64,000 nucleotides of DNA from Mesostigma viride (Eukaryota; Streptophyta; Mesostigmatophyceae; Mesostigmatales; Mesostigmataceae): assembly GCA_009746045.1 (NCBI GenBank), contig RPFO01000213.1:3452241-3516240 (forward strand), in the 5' to 3' direction. Position numbers and translations under genes: made by a program. Numbering within the stretch: position 1 is the first letter of the stretch; each line of letters opens with the position of its first letter. Shown here one piece after another: positions 20,816 through 32,900 of this stretch. The notes beneath the pieces are model-generated. The model searched no databases. It was given only the letters and a program-made list of their open reading frames with translations, and was not told the DNA's origin.

Positions 20816-22779
20816 GCTCTCTCTGCATCATGGTGTAGCTAGGCCCGGCCAATTGTGGGTCACCGCATGCAATACAACAGGAAGTAGCAAAAGCTAGCGG
20901 ATGCAGTAAGGCTGCCGCCATATCGCTTTTCTGAACTTCGGGCCCGCCACACATGCAAGCATAGTAGCTAGGCTTGGGATCGGTGCAAGTCCCAGAGATT
21001 GCATGCAGCGCAGATGGCCATTGGATCGCTGCCCAGCCCATGCACTGGGCGGCCGGGCCGGCAGATGGCAACCTCTCGCAGCTGCCATGAGTCCTTCTCC
21101 TTCGGGGACCTTAGTTTACCGCTACTACGGTACGACGGTCAGCGACCACCTGCATGCATGGATGCCATGGCCACCAAGCTGCGGAAAATTTTTGGCCCTA
21201 GCTCTCCGAAAATAGAGAAAAAGTGTCACACACTTGGCTTGAACGCTGGAACATTGGAAGTGGGCCCCGTGGCTGCCTAGGCCGATGGAAGCCCAATGAC
21301 GCTGAGCCGACGCGCGCGAGGCCCTGCAGTCGGTGTGACACCGACTCAGTGCACACGCCGCGCCAACGCCGAGTGGTACTGCGTCGTTTCGAGCAGCAGC
21401 CACCTGGGGCCGAAGACGGCGATCTGAGTCTCTTGAGGCCGAACAGTCTCTGGAGTGCTCAAGCTCTTACCCGATTACAAGATTGGCGTCTGGAACTCGT
21501 AGTAGGCGGTAACTGAATTAATTAGAAAGTACTGCGTACGTGGGCAGTACCACCTTCCCCACTCACGGGACAAGCATTAGTAGGCCGGCACCGGCCCCAC
21601 CAGTCCTCATGCAACAAGGCCAGCTATAGTACCTTCCGTTCCATCGAGGATAAGCGTAGCAAGTGTGCTGCAAGAAGCTGCACGACCTCTCCTAGCTAGT
21701 GGACGCTAGACGACGACCTGATCCTACTAAGTGCACCCCACGGGCCTAGCTGCATGGCCGCCCGGTACGTACCGCCATGGTCAGTGAAGCGTATTATAAC
21801 CGGGCCGGACCCGGCCGCTGCTGGAACCGCCGTGCTAATTAAGTCCGCCCTTAATTGTCAGTTGAGACTTGAGGCCTAAGCCCGTACGTGCTCATGCAGA
21901 CTCGCTGATCGAGGCGGCCCGAATATAGTGCATCGCGGATTCCAACTAGGCCTGCCAAGCTTAAGCGACCAGGGCAATCTTGAAAGGAAAGCCGTACGTG
22001 TAGTAGTACCACCTTGACCGGCTGGTGGCTTGGCCAGCGGCCGGCGGCAGCACACCCCTGTGGAGCACACGGGGGATGGCGCAGCGCCCGGGTCAGGCTG
22101 CAAACATTGTGAGCTAACCCGAGCGGTCGGTCAAGGCTGCCGTTGGGCGTTGACGGACCGCTGGAGTCAGCCCACAATATGTAATTTCCTTGACAAGTGC
22201 ATGGGGCTTTGCCCCCCCCCCCCCCCCCCCCCCCCCGCCCCCCCGGCCGCCGCTCCATGCACCCCAACAAGAGGGCCGGCCTGCGGCGCCCTTCTCATCA
22301 GTGTTGCTGGAAGTTAATTACCCCCTGCCGCCCACGTATAGTAACCGCGGCGCCCGAGACCGCGAGTAGCTCCTCGATCGGCCGCGGGCTACCAAGTTGT
22401 TCAAGTCACCGCCTTAATGAAGGAGGGCCGGCTGCCTTGTCACGGCCAACGACGTCATCCACCCCTTAAATTCACCTTGGTGGTGAATTGGACACTAGGC
22501 GCCCTTGCTCGCTTGCGGTATATGTGGCGGTCAGTCACCGACCACCTTTCGGCCGATCGAGCTGTTCAACACCCCCGACTACCTGCGGGAGCTCGATCTG
22601 CTCAGTGGCGTTCTGCAACCGCGTTTTGCTCGATCTGATGAGCAGGCCCGCCTGCCGAGTGGCAGACTGCCATGCTGATCCGAGTCATGCTTGAGCAGTG
22701 TATGCAACTAAGGCCGGTTCTGCTGAGCACTGACCGGCCCGGTAACTATCGGGGACGTGTCTGCCTCCGGCTGCAGAGC
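20816..22779 (+). other. No supported gene; possibly decayed LINE 5' region
   Basis: About 2 kb of GC-rich sequence with only short frames. It lies upstream of, and in the same orientation as, RT motif A at 23030. A degraded LINE ORF1/endonuclease region is therefore possible, but I see no endonuclease motif. A C homopolymer interrupted once occupies 22211-22243. Confidence 0.35.
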
Positions 22780-23200
22780 GCCGCGCTGAAGTGAAGACGT
22801 TCATCATGGCGCATGATGCTCCACAGGCTCCGCGCTGCACTGGACGGTCCTCACAACATGGCCGGTGAGTCTCAGATGGCCGGTTCCGTAGTCACGGCAT
22901 GGCCGTAACACTGCCTCACCATGCATGCAGTCATGGCAGCCTTTGTCGCGCGCATGCACCTGCTGGTGGAGGACCGGTGCGTCGCTGATTGTTTCCCGCA
23001 AGCCCGGCGCCGGGTCTTCATTTTTATCGAATTAAAATGTCAAGGCTTTCGACAAGGTTCTCTGGGAGGCTCTTTGGCCTTTGCTCTAGTTATAAGGCCA
23101 TCCCACTGCATGATGGGTGGCCGGCTCTTAGAGCTGAACGGTGGACGTACGTAGTAACCGCGCCGGCGTGCCGGCCCCTACCTTTTATTGCTGCCATTTA
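22780..23200 (+). pseudogene. LINE RT fragment with motif A (family 1, copy d)
   Basis: The plus strand reads RRRVFIFIEL and then VKAFDKVLWEALWPLL around 23030-23090. This matches RT motif A of APE-type LINEs (LDVxKAFDxVxHExLWxxL), with the catalytic D position altered or shifted at the junction. Upstream HRLRAALD and FVARMHLLVED are consistent with the fingers region. Frameshifts are present. Confidence 0.55.
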
Positions 23201-23429
23201 ATTGCCGGCTTTTATGAGGGTTCACAGGCAGTAGGGCGGACTGCGGAAGGCACCACCCCACCATTCCCCGTTCCCTACCACGGGATGTGGCAAGGTTGTC
23301 GGTGCATGTGACTTGTGTCGATCCTGTCCCCATGCATATATATGTATCTGTTCATTATACATGGTCGTGGATCACGTCAGTCATGCGCCAGACACATCAT
23401 CAGCGCCGGTTTGCCGAATTGAATTGAAT

Positions 23430-24370
23430 TGTAACATATAACTCCGTTGGGAGTAAATGTACTAGCACAAATCCCTGAAAAGGGGCATAGTTATTAGTTT
23501 TAATACACTCTTGGCTACTTCAGTGCAAGGGTAGGGTGTAAACTATACATGCACCTGCTCCAGATGGGTGCACAAAGTGCACCTGCACACCACTTTGTAT
23601 TCCAGCACCTAGGGGCGCAGACGTAGGGGGGAAGATCATATCATTCATGGCTAAACAATGGCTAGGGCATGGCTTCTCAGCAGAGAGTAGCTCAGACTGT
23701 GCATGGGCACAGCATCAGTAACTAAATAAAGCTATAGGCATCATCTGGGGTACACGTGGCACATCATAGGCACACATGTGCATGGCTAAATAATGCTAAG
23801 GTGCCCATCGGCTGGTAGGGGGCCCATAATATATAGGCGTACATGTACAATTAGGCCACGGGGCTAGGCCTTACTACATTCTACAATACTACTGCTGCCG
23901 GTATCAGTTCCCCTAAGCTGCATGGGGTGTCTGGCGGAGGTGCTGGGGCCGCGGGGGTCGCTTGCCAGGGCTTGGGGCCGACGTCGGTAGCTAGAAGATG
24001 GCCACCGGGGGGCCCTTCCAGTACACCGGCTTCCCCGCCGCGGTCTGCCGGAGCTGGAGGTAGGTCGGCCATAGCTCCCGTCGCCGTTGTTGCTGCGCCA
24101 CTTACGTCACTTGAGTCGTCGTCCAGGGTGTAGTAGTGAGTCTTCGCGAGCTGCTTACTACAGCGTCTGAGAAATTAACCGGAACTGACTGATCATCAAT
24201 CTTGTACGCCGGATTCTCAAAGATAAGCAGAATTAGCGGAGGCGCCCCCGCCTTACCCCGCGAGCGGGGAAGGCGGTGGGTCTCCAGCTTGATCTCACCA
24301 GTGAGGCCCATGCGGTCAATTAAGGATTTTGCTCTCAAACGTCTGCATGGGCAAGCTTCGAGGAGATCCA
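23430..24370 (-). mobile_element. LINE ORF1 fragment with 3' UTR (copy b), inverted
   Basis: Minus strand: SLIDRMGLTGEIKLETHRLP, GAPPLILLIFEN, then AQQQRRRELWPTYLQLRQT and KPVYWKG, followed by the same 3' UTR as 13850-14510, ending ACTCCGTTGGGAG near 23450 and a (GAATT)n tail at 23415. It separates two plus-strand RT fragments (22780-23200 and 24330-24640), so it probably inserted into that LINE. Confidence 0.65.
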
Positions 24371-24713
24371 CAGCGCTTTGCTGCCCTTATAAGGGCCAGG
24401 TTCGAGCCTGGCCTGGACATCCTTAACCACCGTAGCTCACGGGCAGCGATGCGGGCCCTGGTTATATCGCCTGTCTTTCCTGATTTATGTGCGGATGATA
24501 CCACCCTCATTAAGCGGCCCGAGGCTCATTCTGTCCTGGTTGGACTGTCTGGTGGGCTTGGAGGCTCGGGCGGTGCAATGATGGGGCTGGAGATATTAGC
24601 ACGTCAAAACTGATCGAGGCGATGGTGACTGGCTGGTCAGTGCAGCCAGTCGCCCACCACCGCTCGAGCGGCTGCTCGACGGTACTGAGCTAGTGCAGTT
24701 CGGTGATCAAGGA
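24330..24713 (+). pseudogene. LINE RT fragment with CADD motif (continuation of copy d)
   Basis: The frame gives RFAALIRARFEPGLDILNHR and VISPVFPDLCADDTTLIKRP, the equivalent of IIYADDTTLF in copy b, then a broken stretch with ...VTGWSVQPVAHHRSS in which the sister copy reads the pre-thumb region. It is interrupted at 24714 by the repeat A-B unit. Confidence 0.6.
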
Positions 24714-25010
24714 GACAACCAGCGCAGGCCAGAAATCGGGAGAATCCGCGTCGGTTTGAGTCGTTCAGGATGATGAATATGAATGGTGATGGAAATGTGT
24801 AGCCTTGTGCATTGAAATTATGGCTGGCTTACGTGTAGAGCGTCTAGATGACGGCTAGACGGTGGGGCCGGAAACAGCTTGCTCTGATCAGGGCGTGTGT
24901 TTCGAGCCTGACTGGCCGGGAGTGTCTAGTGGTGACCACCATTGCTGCGATCGCTCTCGCTCCCACCATCTACGAGGAAATACCCGCAAATGGAAAACCC
25001 GCAAACGGTG
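24714..25010 (+). repeat. Repeat A-B unit inserted in a LINE
   Basis: Repeat A (TCAAGGAGACAACCAGCGCA...) runs directly into repeat B (encoding GLRVERLDD-like and TIYEEIPANGK). It sits between the palm and thumb of the LINE RT, which resumes at FKVLGSMLPDTADD. Confidence 0.75.
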
Positions 25011-25640
25011 GTCGCTTCAAAGTGTTGGGGAGCATGCTCCCTGACACGGCCGACGATATGTGGACACCCGCATCGATCGGCCGACGGCCAGGCCGGCCGG
25101 CCTGGGCCAGGCGGCCGCTCGCTCAACACCTACCAGCACTCGAAGGACCTAGGCGAGGACCGCGAGCTAGTTCTCTTCAACTGAGGTCCTGGTCCTCACG
25201 GCTCACGGTGCTCACATACCGACATACGGGGCCGAGGCCGGCCTGGACGCTTACGCGGACCAGCTGGTCACACGGTGCTCAACGGCTCAGTATACATAAC
25301 TAGAATGCTCCAAAAGGTCCCAGGACTGCGCAGGATTTTCCACGCACAGCTCACTCGAGTCTATTAATTAATTAATTAGACTCGTGCTCCCGTTGGGGAG
25401 TCACGGAGCATTATTTCTCGAGTCTATGTATCAGGGTACATGCCTCGCATTTCCGAAGAGATTAGGCATGCAGTATAGAATAGCATTTGTAGGACATGTT
25501 GCCCGAACCAGTTAGGTAGACGGCGCCCTAGGGCTGGGTGGCCCTCAGCGGCCGCTTGGCCAGCCAGGGCCGGGCATATTGATCCTTACGTGGCGCCTGG
25601 CCCCAAGGACAAACGTCCAGGCGGGTTGGTACGTAGACGT
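25011..25640 (+). pseudogene. LINE thumb/C-terminal region (family 1, copy d end)
   Basis: FKVLGSMLPDTADD, later VLTYR/TYGAEAGLDA-type and ARMLQKVPGLRRIFHAQ pieces, then YQGTCLAFPKRLGMQYRIAF and GHVARTS-like sequence near 25490. A hairpin module (25372-25412) with (TTAA)n is embedded at about 25360. Frames are broken. Confidence 0.6.
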
Positions 25641-25794
25641 ACTAGCACTAAACTACACAGTACTCCTACACACACAGATCTCGAATGATTTATCTAGTAC
25701 CAAATCCGAAAGGCTTGCATCACTCCCCGGAAAGGAGAACTTTTGCGGATGACTGTAGGTGTAAGTTGGCGATGCCCTAGGATCCGGAGACGTC

Positions 25795-25900
25795 CGTCCT
25801 ATCAAGGAGACAACCAGCGCAGGCCAGAAATCGGGAGAATCCGGACCATGGTAGCTCGAGCCTGCAGTTATCTTGTCCGCGTGTTCGAGTCGTTCTATAG
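25795..25900 (+). repeat. Repeat A
   Basis: TCAAGGAGACAACCAGCGCA, then GGAGAATCCGGACCATGGTA, then GCTCGAGCCTGC. Near-identical to the start of the unit at 58828. Confidence 0.9.
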
Positions 25901-26029
25901 TCAGCGAAAGTTGGTGAGAGAGGTCCCCAGTTCGATTCCGGTCGGATTCATTTGCAGATCGCGTTTTCCGCGTTTTCCGCGGACCGGCACTGAACGCAAA
26001 TGGTTTTCACCTTTGCGGAGTGCCAAATC

Positions 26030-26270
26030 AGAATACACAGATCAGTTGCTGGCCGACCTCATGGTCCCAGCTCAGTTTGACAAACGCATTTCCTCCCTCT
26101 CTCGAGCTTGGACTGCCATGTAGGACAAGAAGAGATGGCAGACAATTGTCCAGGCCCACACGCCATGCAGCCCCCCCCCCCAGCTATAGGAGGAAGGCGC
26201 TCTTTTCTGAGTAGCTATCTAGAGAAGCTTGGATTTTGGATTATAGCTAGTTTAGTTAGTTTTCGCGGCT
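26030..26270 (+). pseudogene. LINE C-terminal fragment (family 1, copy e)
   Basis: YTDQLLADLMVPAQFDKRIS, SLSRAWTAM and WQTIVQAHT correspond to the end of copies a and c. A C run (26169-26179) replaces the proline codons. Confidence 0.65.
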
Positions 26271-26914
26271 CTGTCAACCCCATCCACCTGCAATGGGATA
26301 TGTGCTTTATGATCTCGGGTCATGTTATAGTTTAATTCATTAAATTATTATTTTTTAAGTGCATAGAGTTCGTCATGGCAGAGCATGCGGCGCTTGACAG
26401 AAAAAAATTTTAGGCAATTAATTTATTGCGTACTAAAGATGCATGGGCAGACAGGTATTTGGTGGTATGTCTTCAGTGCATGATTTGTATCGCTGACCAA
26501 ACAGCAAGCAACCCAAAAATTGAAGTTCATTGGCCAGGGTGAAGGTCTGGCAACATCACCAACAGGACAACCATCAATTTGAACATGTCAAGCCTAACAG
26601 TACAACCAATGCTCAACTCCTTGAGAGCCGGCAAGTTCACAGAATTGATCAATGTTGTACTCCAAATCGGCTCCAATAGGCATGTCCAACAGGCATGTCC
26701 AACAGGCATGCCACACATGGCACGTGTGGGAAACAAACTACAACAAACAAGCTGTAAAAAAGCAGGCTTTCAACATGGCCTCACAGAGCCATCCCCCAAC
26801 CAACCCTCCAACCTCATCACTCCCACACCACGGGATTCTGACAACTGCCAAGAAGAGCCGAACCTCACAACATATCCACCCTGTCCATGCTTTGCGCATC
26901 TAACACCCTGGACA
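26271..26914. other. 3' flank of the PNPase gene
   Basis: No supported ORF. The 19-bp phrase GGCATGTCCAACAGGCATG is partly duplicated at 26679-26710. Confidence 0.4.
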
Positions 26915-29900
26915 TCACTCCTCGGCGGCTACCGCGGCCGCGCTCTGCTTCACCTTCGCGTCCGCTGCGCCGCTAGAAGTTGCCCCATTGGAACCAGAGC
27001 CACTGGAGCTAACTCCGCTTCCGCTCGAGCGGCCGCCCCGCGGAGACCTCGAGCCCCCCGAGGCAGACAACCGGCTGCTGGCGCGGGGGGGTGCATCGGA
27101 AGGGGAAGATGTCGATGAGGGCGACGAGGGCGAGGAAGGGGACGAGGGCGATGATGGGGGCGGCGGCTTTGCGCGAGGGTCCTCCTCCCCCGAGTCGAGC
27201 AGCAGCACGGCGCGCCGGCTGAGCCGCAGCTGCCCCCGGTCCGTGATCTCGATCAGCTTCACGCTCACCCTGTCGCCCTCCTTGACGACCTGGCGGTTGG
27301 GAGTTGTGCCCCCAGGTGGGCACAAACATGATGGGGGATTGGGTGGAGCAAGGTCGAGGACCATTGGCCATGGGGGATGGCGAGCACGTGTGCGACAACG
27401 TGAGTGTGGCAGGATTAAGAACCACGAAAGTGGCGTGGGGGCGTGGCCGATGGATGGGCATATGTGCGGCATGGTGGAGGAGCACGGGTGCACCATGAGC
27501 GTGGCATGGTAACGGACCATGGGCGCAGCACGCGGTAGGGCGTGAGAGGGATCAAGGCAACACCTTCAATTACATGCCAGATCAGCAGACATCGGCCAGA
27601 AGGAGGGCAGCTCCATGGACAGGTTGAGCACAAGTAAACAGCGGAAGCTAAATGTGGGCAGACACTCAAAAACTTTGGCACGACTTTCAAGGCATGAGCT
27701 GTAACGCTGATCAATAGATAAAAACACGGCCACGCCAGGCTAGTGGTATTCCACCCTCATTTCGCAGACAATGCGATGCTGACTTCATCACAACCAGTGG
27801 CGGTGACTGGGCACACGCCGCACAGGGGGCACTCACCTCGCCGACCTCGTTGACACGCTTCACATCCAGCTCGCTGATGTGGCACAGGCCCTCCTTGCCG
27901 TGCGAGATCTCGACAAAGCAGCCAAAGGGGACGATCTTCTTGACCACACGGTCCCTGCAGATGCACCAGTACATGCACATGCACAACACGCGCATGCAGG
28001 CCCCAAGCACGCACACACACACACCCCAAGCACATACACATGCACTAGTCAATAAATCGCATGTGTCCGCAGTCGATGTATGCCCAAACGGTGTAGGGGA
28101 CCAGGTGTACACCACCAAAGCATGTATGTATGTAACCAATTATGTGTGCATGTGGTCATTTGTGTATGGATGTAAGCATCATCTAGGGGATGCGAAGTAG
28201 GATGGAAGCAGCATGGCTAGGAGCGCTGAGGAAGTTGATCTGGGTTCAGTCCGTACCAGCGCAAAAAAGTAAACCCCTCTTCCCTCCATAGTAAATGGAG
28301 GTTTTGTTGCACCCATAGATGCCCCCAGCCCCACCACCCCACCCCTGCCGGCCGCTGGCTGAACCTCCCTCACCCTTGAACGGCCCTCACCGGTGGCCCC
28401 CATTCCCTCCGTCAAAAGGTACTTGGCCACTCACCGGTAGATGGCGCCAATCTCCGGCACCATCACCATGTCCTCGATCAACTGCACTGCGCGATTCACC
28501 TCGGCGGGGCCACGCCCGACGATGCGAACCTGCGGGATGACGCGCGATGGGGCAGGGCAAGGGACGCCAGGGCACAGTGTGCATGCCATGCAGCTGGGAA
28601 TATCAGACGAACGAGTACCCTACCCGCACAAGACATACTATAGGGATAAATGAATTAATTATCACGTAAACTGTGTCATGTGGGTACCAATAAAGGTTCC
28701 TTCTGCCCCTATACACAATGAGGGAGGGCGCCCTAGCTTCTCTCACTGCCCTAAGGCCACTGTAGGGATACTAAAAGGATAGTATACCTCCAATAGGGAT
28801 ACAATAGGGATACTCTTGTCTCTTTGATACTACACCTCCATAAGGCAAGAGATCGTTGTGTCTGAAAAGGATCCCAACCTCAGCACAGAGCCGAGGCGGC
28901 GCGGCATGACCTAAAATGTGTACCTTGTTACCCAACCTCCTCTGCGGCCTATCACTGCATTTGCCACGCCAACCATCATCCAGGTCGATAAGTTCACGTG
29001 CCCTATACCACAATGTGCATGACACAGCCCAACCAACAATCCATCCCCTACCGCCACCCACGCACCATGCCCGTGTCGTCCAGGTCGATCGCCTCTACCC
29101 CGGACTCGGCAATGATACCCTTCACGTTCTTGCCGCCCGCCCCGATCACCAGCATCACCTTGGACGGGTCGATCTGTCGCAGGGGGAAGGGGGCCATAGG
29201 TGGAGGGGCAAAAAGTGGGTAGTGGGTCGTGGGGACAGGTGGGTCGTGGGGGCAGGTGGATTAGGAGAGTGGCCGCACACACAGGCCAGCAGGGGACGCG
29301 TGCTGCCAAGAATCCGCGATGGATCCGTCGATGTCATCGACATACAACTGCTTGGACGGGTCGATTCGTGGGACAGGTGGCCATAGGGGCCGAAACACAC
29401 ACATATGCGGTGCTAGATGGGGAGGGTGTGGTGAGGACCGCGATGGCACGCAGGCGGCACTGGGGCAGCATGACCTTGGATGGGTCACTCTGTTGCATGA
29501 AACATAGTGCACCGGAAAACATGAGCATGGCGGCAGGGGACAAGTAGGTACAGGAATGAAACACAGGCCATGGCCAGCACGACATGGCACGAGTAGCATC
29601 TGTCGTGCAAGACACGGTGAATGTGCCGGCAAACACGAGCGTGGCAACCAGTGGCATCCGGGTTCGCGGATGACATGCAGGCGACATCAAGGCCCGCACC
29701 ACCTTGGACGGGTAAACAGAAGCATGCAATTGAGGCTTATGTCAATGAGACAACCAGCGCAGGCCAGAGATATGGAGAGTCCGGACACACCGGCCACAGG
29801 GCAAATAACCATACCGGGCTTACGAATGGACAGACAATGCTCCATAGTGTCGGACGCAAGCCGAATGCCAGGATGCCATTTAGGCTAGGTGGCCCGCGGA

Positions 29901-32900
29901 CTACCCTTGCGCTATCTTGCGCCGGGAAGGCCACTCCTCCTCCGCCCACCCCAGTGGCTGGAAGTGCGTGCACAAGTGTCCGTGCGATGGGGGCATTGTT
30001 TGCTCGCACACGACGCCATTCATCCCCACGGCTTTGCAAGGCAACCCCCTTTTCATTGACCCCATCCATCAATTTTAGATTCATGCCCACCCCCTTGGCA
30101 ACGATGTGAGTGCTTGCCATTCACATCACCACGCGGGTGCGCTCGTCTAACTAAACCCAAAACCCTAAACCCTAAACCCGGTGTGGCTCTGCTTTGTTCC
30201 GTATCACAATTAACGTTGCTGTTGAAGTAATTATTAACGTTGCTGTTGAAGTAATTATTCTGCCCGGCACCAAGGGAAATCATAGGCCCCAGGTGTGGCA
30301 TCCCCTTCCGCAAGCGCCCAGAGCGAGAAACTTTCATCCGTCACCCACCTTCATGCTGTGGATCCTCGGCGCGTACTTGGACAGGCAGCCTGCGGGCGGT
30401 GGGTCGCACTTGGCCATCTCGCCTGCGTGGCGCGACGGTAGGATGGAGGCCACACAGATCACAGGTGTGACAGCGCTGAGCATCACTACCACAATTATTA
30501 CCACGCTTTATTACCTTCGTACACACACAAGTGATGAGCCAGCTATGCTCTATCTGCACATGTGTAGGCAGGATTTGGGGGAAACTGTAAATAGGATGGC
30601 TACATCAGTTACGCTTGGTAGGGGCATCCTGGTCTTGGATGCCCTTACTGTGTGTACCAGGGAGCATGCAACCTTAATATCCTCCGTTCGTAGTTCCAAT
30701 GCAGAAGATATGCTCATCGGCGGCGAGATGAAACACCCTGCACACTATCTGGAAAATTACAGGCTGTCCAGCCAGAAGCTCACAAAGTCAAGCCAGCAAG
30801 TTTACACGCTTTGATCGCAGCACACGCTTCAAAGCTCAGCCTGCGCCATATGCTTTTCGGACCATGCCGACTTGCAAACCATTACCAAAGATCTGCCCAG
30901 GTGCACAAGGTCAGCTTTTTCCTCCTGCCCACGGCCATTGTGTCTTTGAGATTCCGTCTCAGCCCTCAAGGCACGGATATGCCGCCGCAGTGCAGTGAGG
31001 GTCATGCGCTCATCCCAGCCAGCCTTTACCTAGGACCGTCAGCGCGTACCTAGGACGTGCAGCCTAGGACTTACCTAGGATGTGCAGCCTTGCTTGCTTG
31101 GCCTGGGCCAGCGCCTTTGCCATCACGTCGATCGTGATGCCTTCCACCTGGAACACAAAGGAAAGAGCGCAACATGGCAGCAAGCACCGACTTGTTAAGT
31201 GGCAGTGTCCATCGGCTAATGTGCGTGGCACAGCCAGTCAACCGTGAAAACCTATTCGGCATTCATGGAAGCCACTAGCATGTTCGCCTTCCTGAACAAG
31301 CAGAGCCCACATAAACGTGCATGCCCTCCGCAGATTAATAGGGTAGGGTAGAGGCGATGCACACCCTCTCTGCCTCTTCTCCCTGGTGAAATTCCTTCCC
31401 CTCTATTAGTCCCCGCCCCCCCCCCCCCCCCCCCCTTCCTCCCCACGTTTTATTTCACCTTGGTGTCCATCACTCCCTCTCCCCCACACCCCTGCCCCAC
31501 CTTGATACCCAACAACCCACGCCCACCATTGCCACCACATTGGTGTCCTAACTGGCATGTTTGTGTGTCCCAAGGTCGGGGGGATCCCGACTCTTAACGT
31601 ACAGAAACAAGACAGGACGAGATGCTAGCCGCCCCCCCCCCGTCCCCCCCTTAAACTCCGTGGCTTAAAACTGTGAGTTTGACCAGCCATAGTGGGTCCG
31701 GGTTAGTGAGGGGGCTCGTATTCTGAAAGCAGCTTCTCCCTGGCCCGCTTCCCCCTCCCTCCTTGCACCTTCCTAGTCACCACCCCAACCAGCCCCACCT
31801 TGATGTCCATCTAGGACGCGGTAATGAATCAGTGTTTCCTCGCCCCTCCCCCTCTCCCCCTTCCCCCCTCTCCGCATCCACCAACACATCCACACCCGCC
31901 ACCTTGATGTTCATCTGTACCGCGGTGATGGATCATTTTTCCTTGCCCTCTTGCCCTCCCCCCCTCTCTCCATCCAGCGACACATCCACAGCCCCCACCT
32001 TGATGTCCATCTGGAACGCGGTGATGCTCTTGTCGTCGCCTGCGACCTTGAAGTCCATGTCGCCCAGAGCGTCCTCGCTGCCCATGATGTCGGTCAGCAC
32101 AACGCTCTCCTCGTCCCCTTGGCCCAGGATGAGGCCCATCGCCACGCCCGCCACGCGCGTCTTGAGGGGGACACCCGCGTCCAGCAGCGCGAGGCAGCCA
32201 CCGCACACCGACGCCATGCTGGTGAACGGCAATGGGGTGGCGGGGGTAGGCAGAAGGGTTGTGGGGTGGCGATGGCGAGCAGGGGCATGGGGGCGGGGTG
32301 GGGGTGAGGCAATAGGGGGGGGGGATATGGGAATGGGTGGGATTAAGCGGGGCCACAAATGTATTCAGGGGGGGGGGGGAAGCGAATGGGAGCGGGGTGG
32401 AAGCGTCGTTGCAAGAAAAAGGGGTGCCTTGAAAAGCGGTGGTGGTCATAGTTGAGGCACACGGCACAGGGAGGAGTGGTGAGGCAGGTTGGAGGGGAAA
32501 GGGAAGGGTGGTGGAAGAAAGATGGGAAGCGGTGAGGACATGGGGGGGGGGTAAGGGAGAGGACAAGCGGGCCCATGGGGTGGGGCAGCTGGGGAGGTGA
32601 GAACGTGGCAACAAAAGGGTGTGTGTGGGTGCTGCGACAGCACATGGCTCGAGGTCAGCTAGAGGCAAGCGAGAGGTCAGCTCAAGGTCAGCTCGAGGTC
32701 AGCTCGAGGCAGAAGGCATGTAAACCCCCAGTGGCTTCCCTGAATGGAACAAACCCTTCCTCTCTGCCAAGCATTCATTGCCTGAGCGATTCCTGCTCAC
32801 CCCCACCTCCTCACTTGGACAACCTGTCCCTTCCCTGCCCCCTAGCCTTACGACTCGAACACAGTCCCCTCGCCTGAGCAGCCACAGCCCTCACCGTAAT

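Noticed and set aside
25925-25965. tRNA T-arm-like sequence CAGTTCGATTCCGG
   Set aside because: The putative stem does not pair well, and no D-arm, anticodon arm or acceptor stem is found around it.
26988-27512. Plus-strand frame opposite the PNPase last exon
   Set aside because: Shadow of the GC-rich Ser/Pro/Gly-coding sequence on the minus strand.
29261-29729. Additional KH exons in the PNPase gene
   Set aside because: The copies of the DPSK exon edge are short, lack the GxxG core and would break the frame; the authentic exon 29173-29066 fits both neighbours.
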